From positions 124,001 to 188,000 of the forward strand of contig NZ_FNFP01000003.1 of assembly GCF_900100845.1 (NCBI RefSeq): a stretch of 64,000 nt of DNA. The letters are read 5' to 3'. Position 1 is the first letter of the stretch. Every line of letters starts with the position of its first letter. Shown here piece after piece: positions 63,809 to 64,000 of this stretch. The notes under the pieces were generated by a model. The model did not search any database and was not told where the DNA came from. It saw nothing but the letters and a program-made list of their open reading frames with translations. Position numbers and translations under genes: made by a program. This DNA is from Natronincola ferrireducens. Lineage in GTDB: Bacteria > Bacillota > Clostridia > Peptostreptococcales > Natronincolaceae.

Positions 63809-64000
63809 ATGACTGGTACAGTAAAATGGTTTAATGCAGAAAAAGGATTTGGATTTATTACAGGAGAAGATGGAAAAGATGTTTTTGCACATTTTTCTCA
63901 AATTAATTCAGGTGGTTATAAAACACTTGATGAAGGTCAAAAAGTTTCTTTTGATGTTGTTCAAGGACCAAAAGGACCTCAAGCAGAAAATATTACTATT
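63809..64000 (+). CDS. Cold-shock protein (CspA family), 3' end cut by window
   Basis: 64 codons are visible of an expected 65-67. The single-stranded nucleic acid motifs [16 protein letters not shown] and DVFAHFSQI are intact. CspA-type proteins are RNA chaperones that melt mRNA structure, mainly in the cold. GGAGG lies nine bases before the ATG. The long leader probably mediates cold regulation. Confidence 0.95.
   Translation, partial: MTGTVKWFNAEKGFGFITGEDGKDVFAHFSQINSGGYKTLDEGQKVSFDVVQGPKGPQAENITI

Overview
The window is a low-GC, AT-rich chromosomal segment from an anaerobic, probably spore-forming member of the Clostridia. Gene content and order suggest an Alkaliphilus/Natronincola-like lineage, but this is inference from content and not a phylogenetic result. 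Supporting signs are AGGAGG-type ribosome binding sites with frequent TTG/GTG starts, the run rpoN-cggR-gap-pgk-tpiA-gpmI-eno-secG-rnr-smpB-ssrA, a membrane pyrophosphatase, several sodium-linked transporters, and YheC/YheD-type ATP-grasp genes known from endospore formers.

Layout. (1) 1-6.8 kb: a peptide/amide utilisation cluster with the end of an Opp/Dpp ATPase, an M20 peptidase, two tandem amidohydrolase paralogs (the second with a damaged metal site), a convergent PucR-type regulator and a divergent AroM-family gene. (2) 7.2-12.2 kb: a BMP-type nucleoside ABC transporter, with a very strong hairpin separating the binding lipoprotein from the ATPase and permeases. (3) 12.3-28.1 kb: housekeeping core with sigma-54, CggR with a recognisable operator, the lower glycolytic genes, SecG, membrane pyrophosphatase, RNase R, SmpB and tmRNA. 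(4) 28.4-32.3 kb: a CPBP protease and a large secreted SLH-domain glycosyl-hydrolase-like protein. (5) 32.3-38.9 kb: a second PucR-controlled cluster (DUF917, NCS1 permease, PepD dipeptidase, MFS) with a large palindrome in the divergent intergenic region. (6) 38.9-43.2 kb: a MoxR/DUF58/DUF4129-like membrane operon bracketed by two direct copies of an insertion-sequence left end. (7) 43.2-54.6 kb: an NhaC-type antiporter, an ABC transporter relic, a sodium:solute symporter with a 42-residue partner, a sensor kinase and a sigma-54-dependent response regulator, then a 5-oxoprolinase operon (pxpA, NRAMP-like transporter, pxpB, pxpC) preceded by a -24/-12 promoter. (8) 54.9-64 kb: an M20D amidohydrolase, broken alanine racemase and YheC/D genes, a DEAD-box-type helicase, DUF1904, and a locus of ATP-grasp, HipA-like kinase and Mur-ligase genes, ending in a cold-shock gene cut by the window edge.

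How it fits together. Three regions point to use of peptides, cyclic amides and modified amino acids as nutrients. A regulatory chain can be read directly: sigma-54 (12.3 kb), the kinase/activator pair (47-50 kb) and the -24/-12 promoter at 50.6 kb probably drive 5-oxoproline use. The most open locus is 59-63 kb, where ATP-grasp and Mur-ligase enzymes, the two catalytic types fused in cyanophycin synthetase, sit beside a HipA-like kinase. The only RNA gene recognised is tmRNA; no tRNA, rRNA or CRISPR array was seen.
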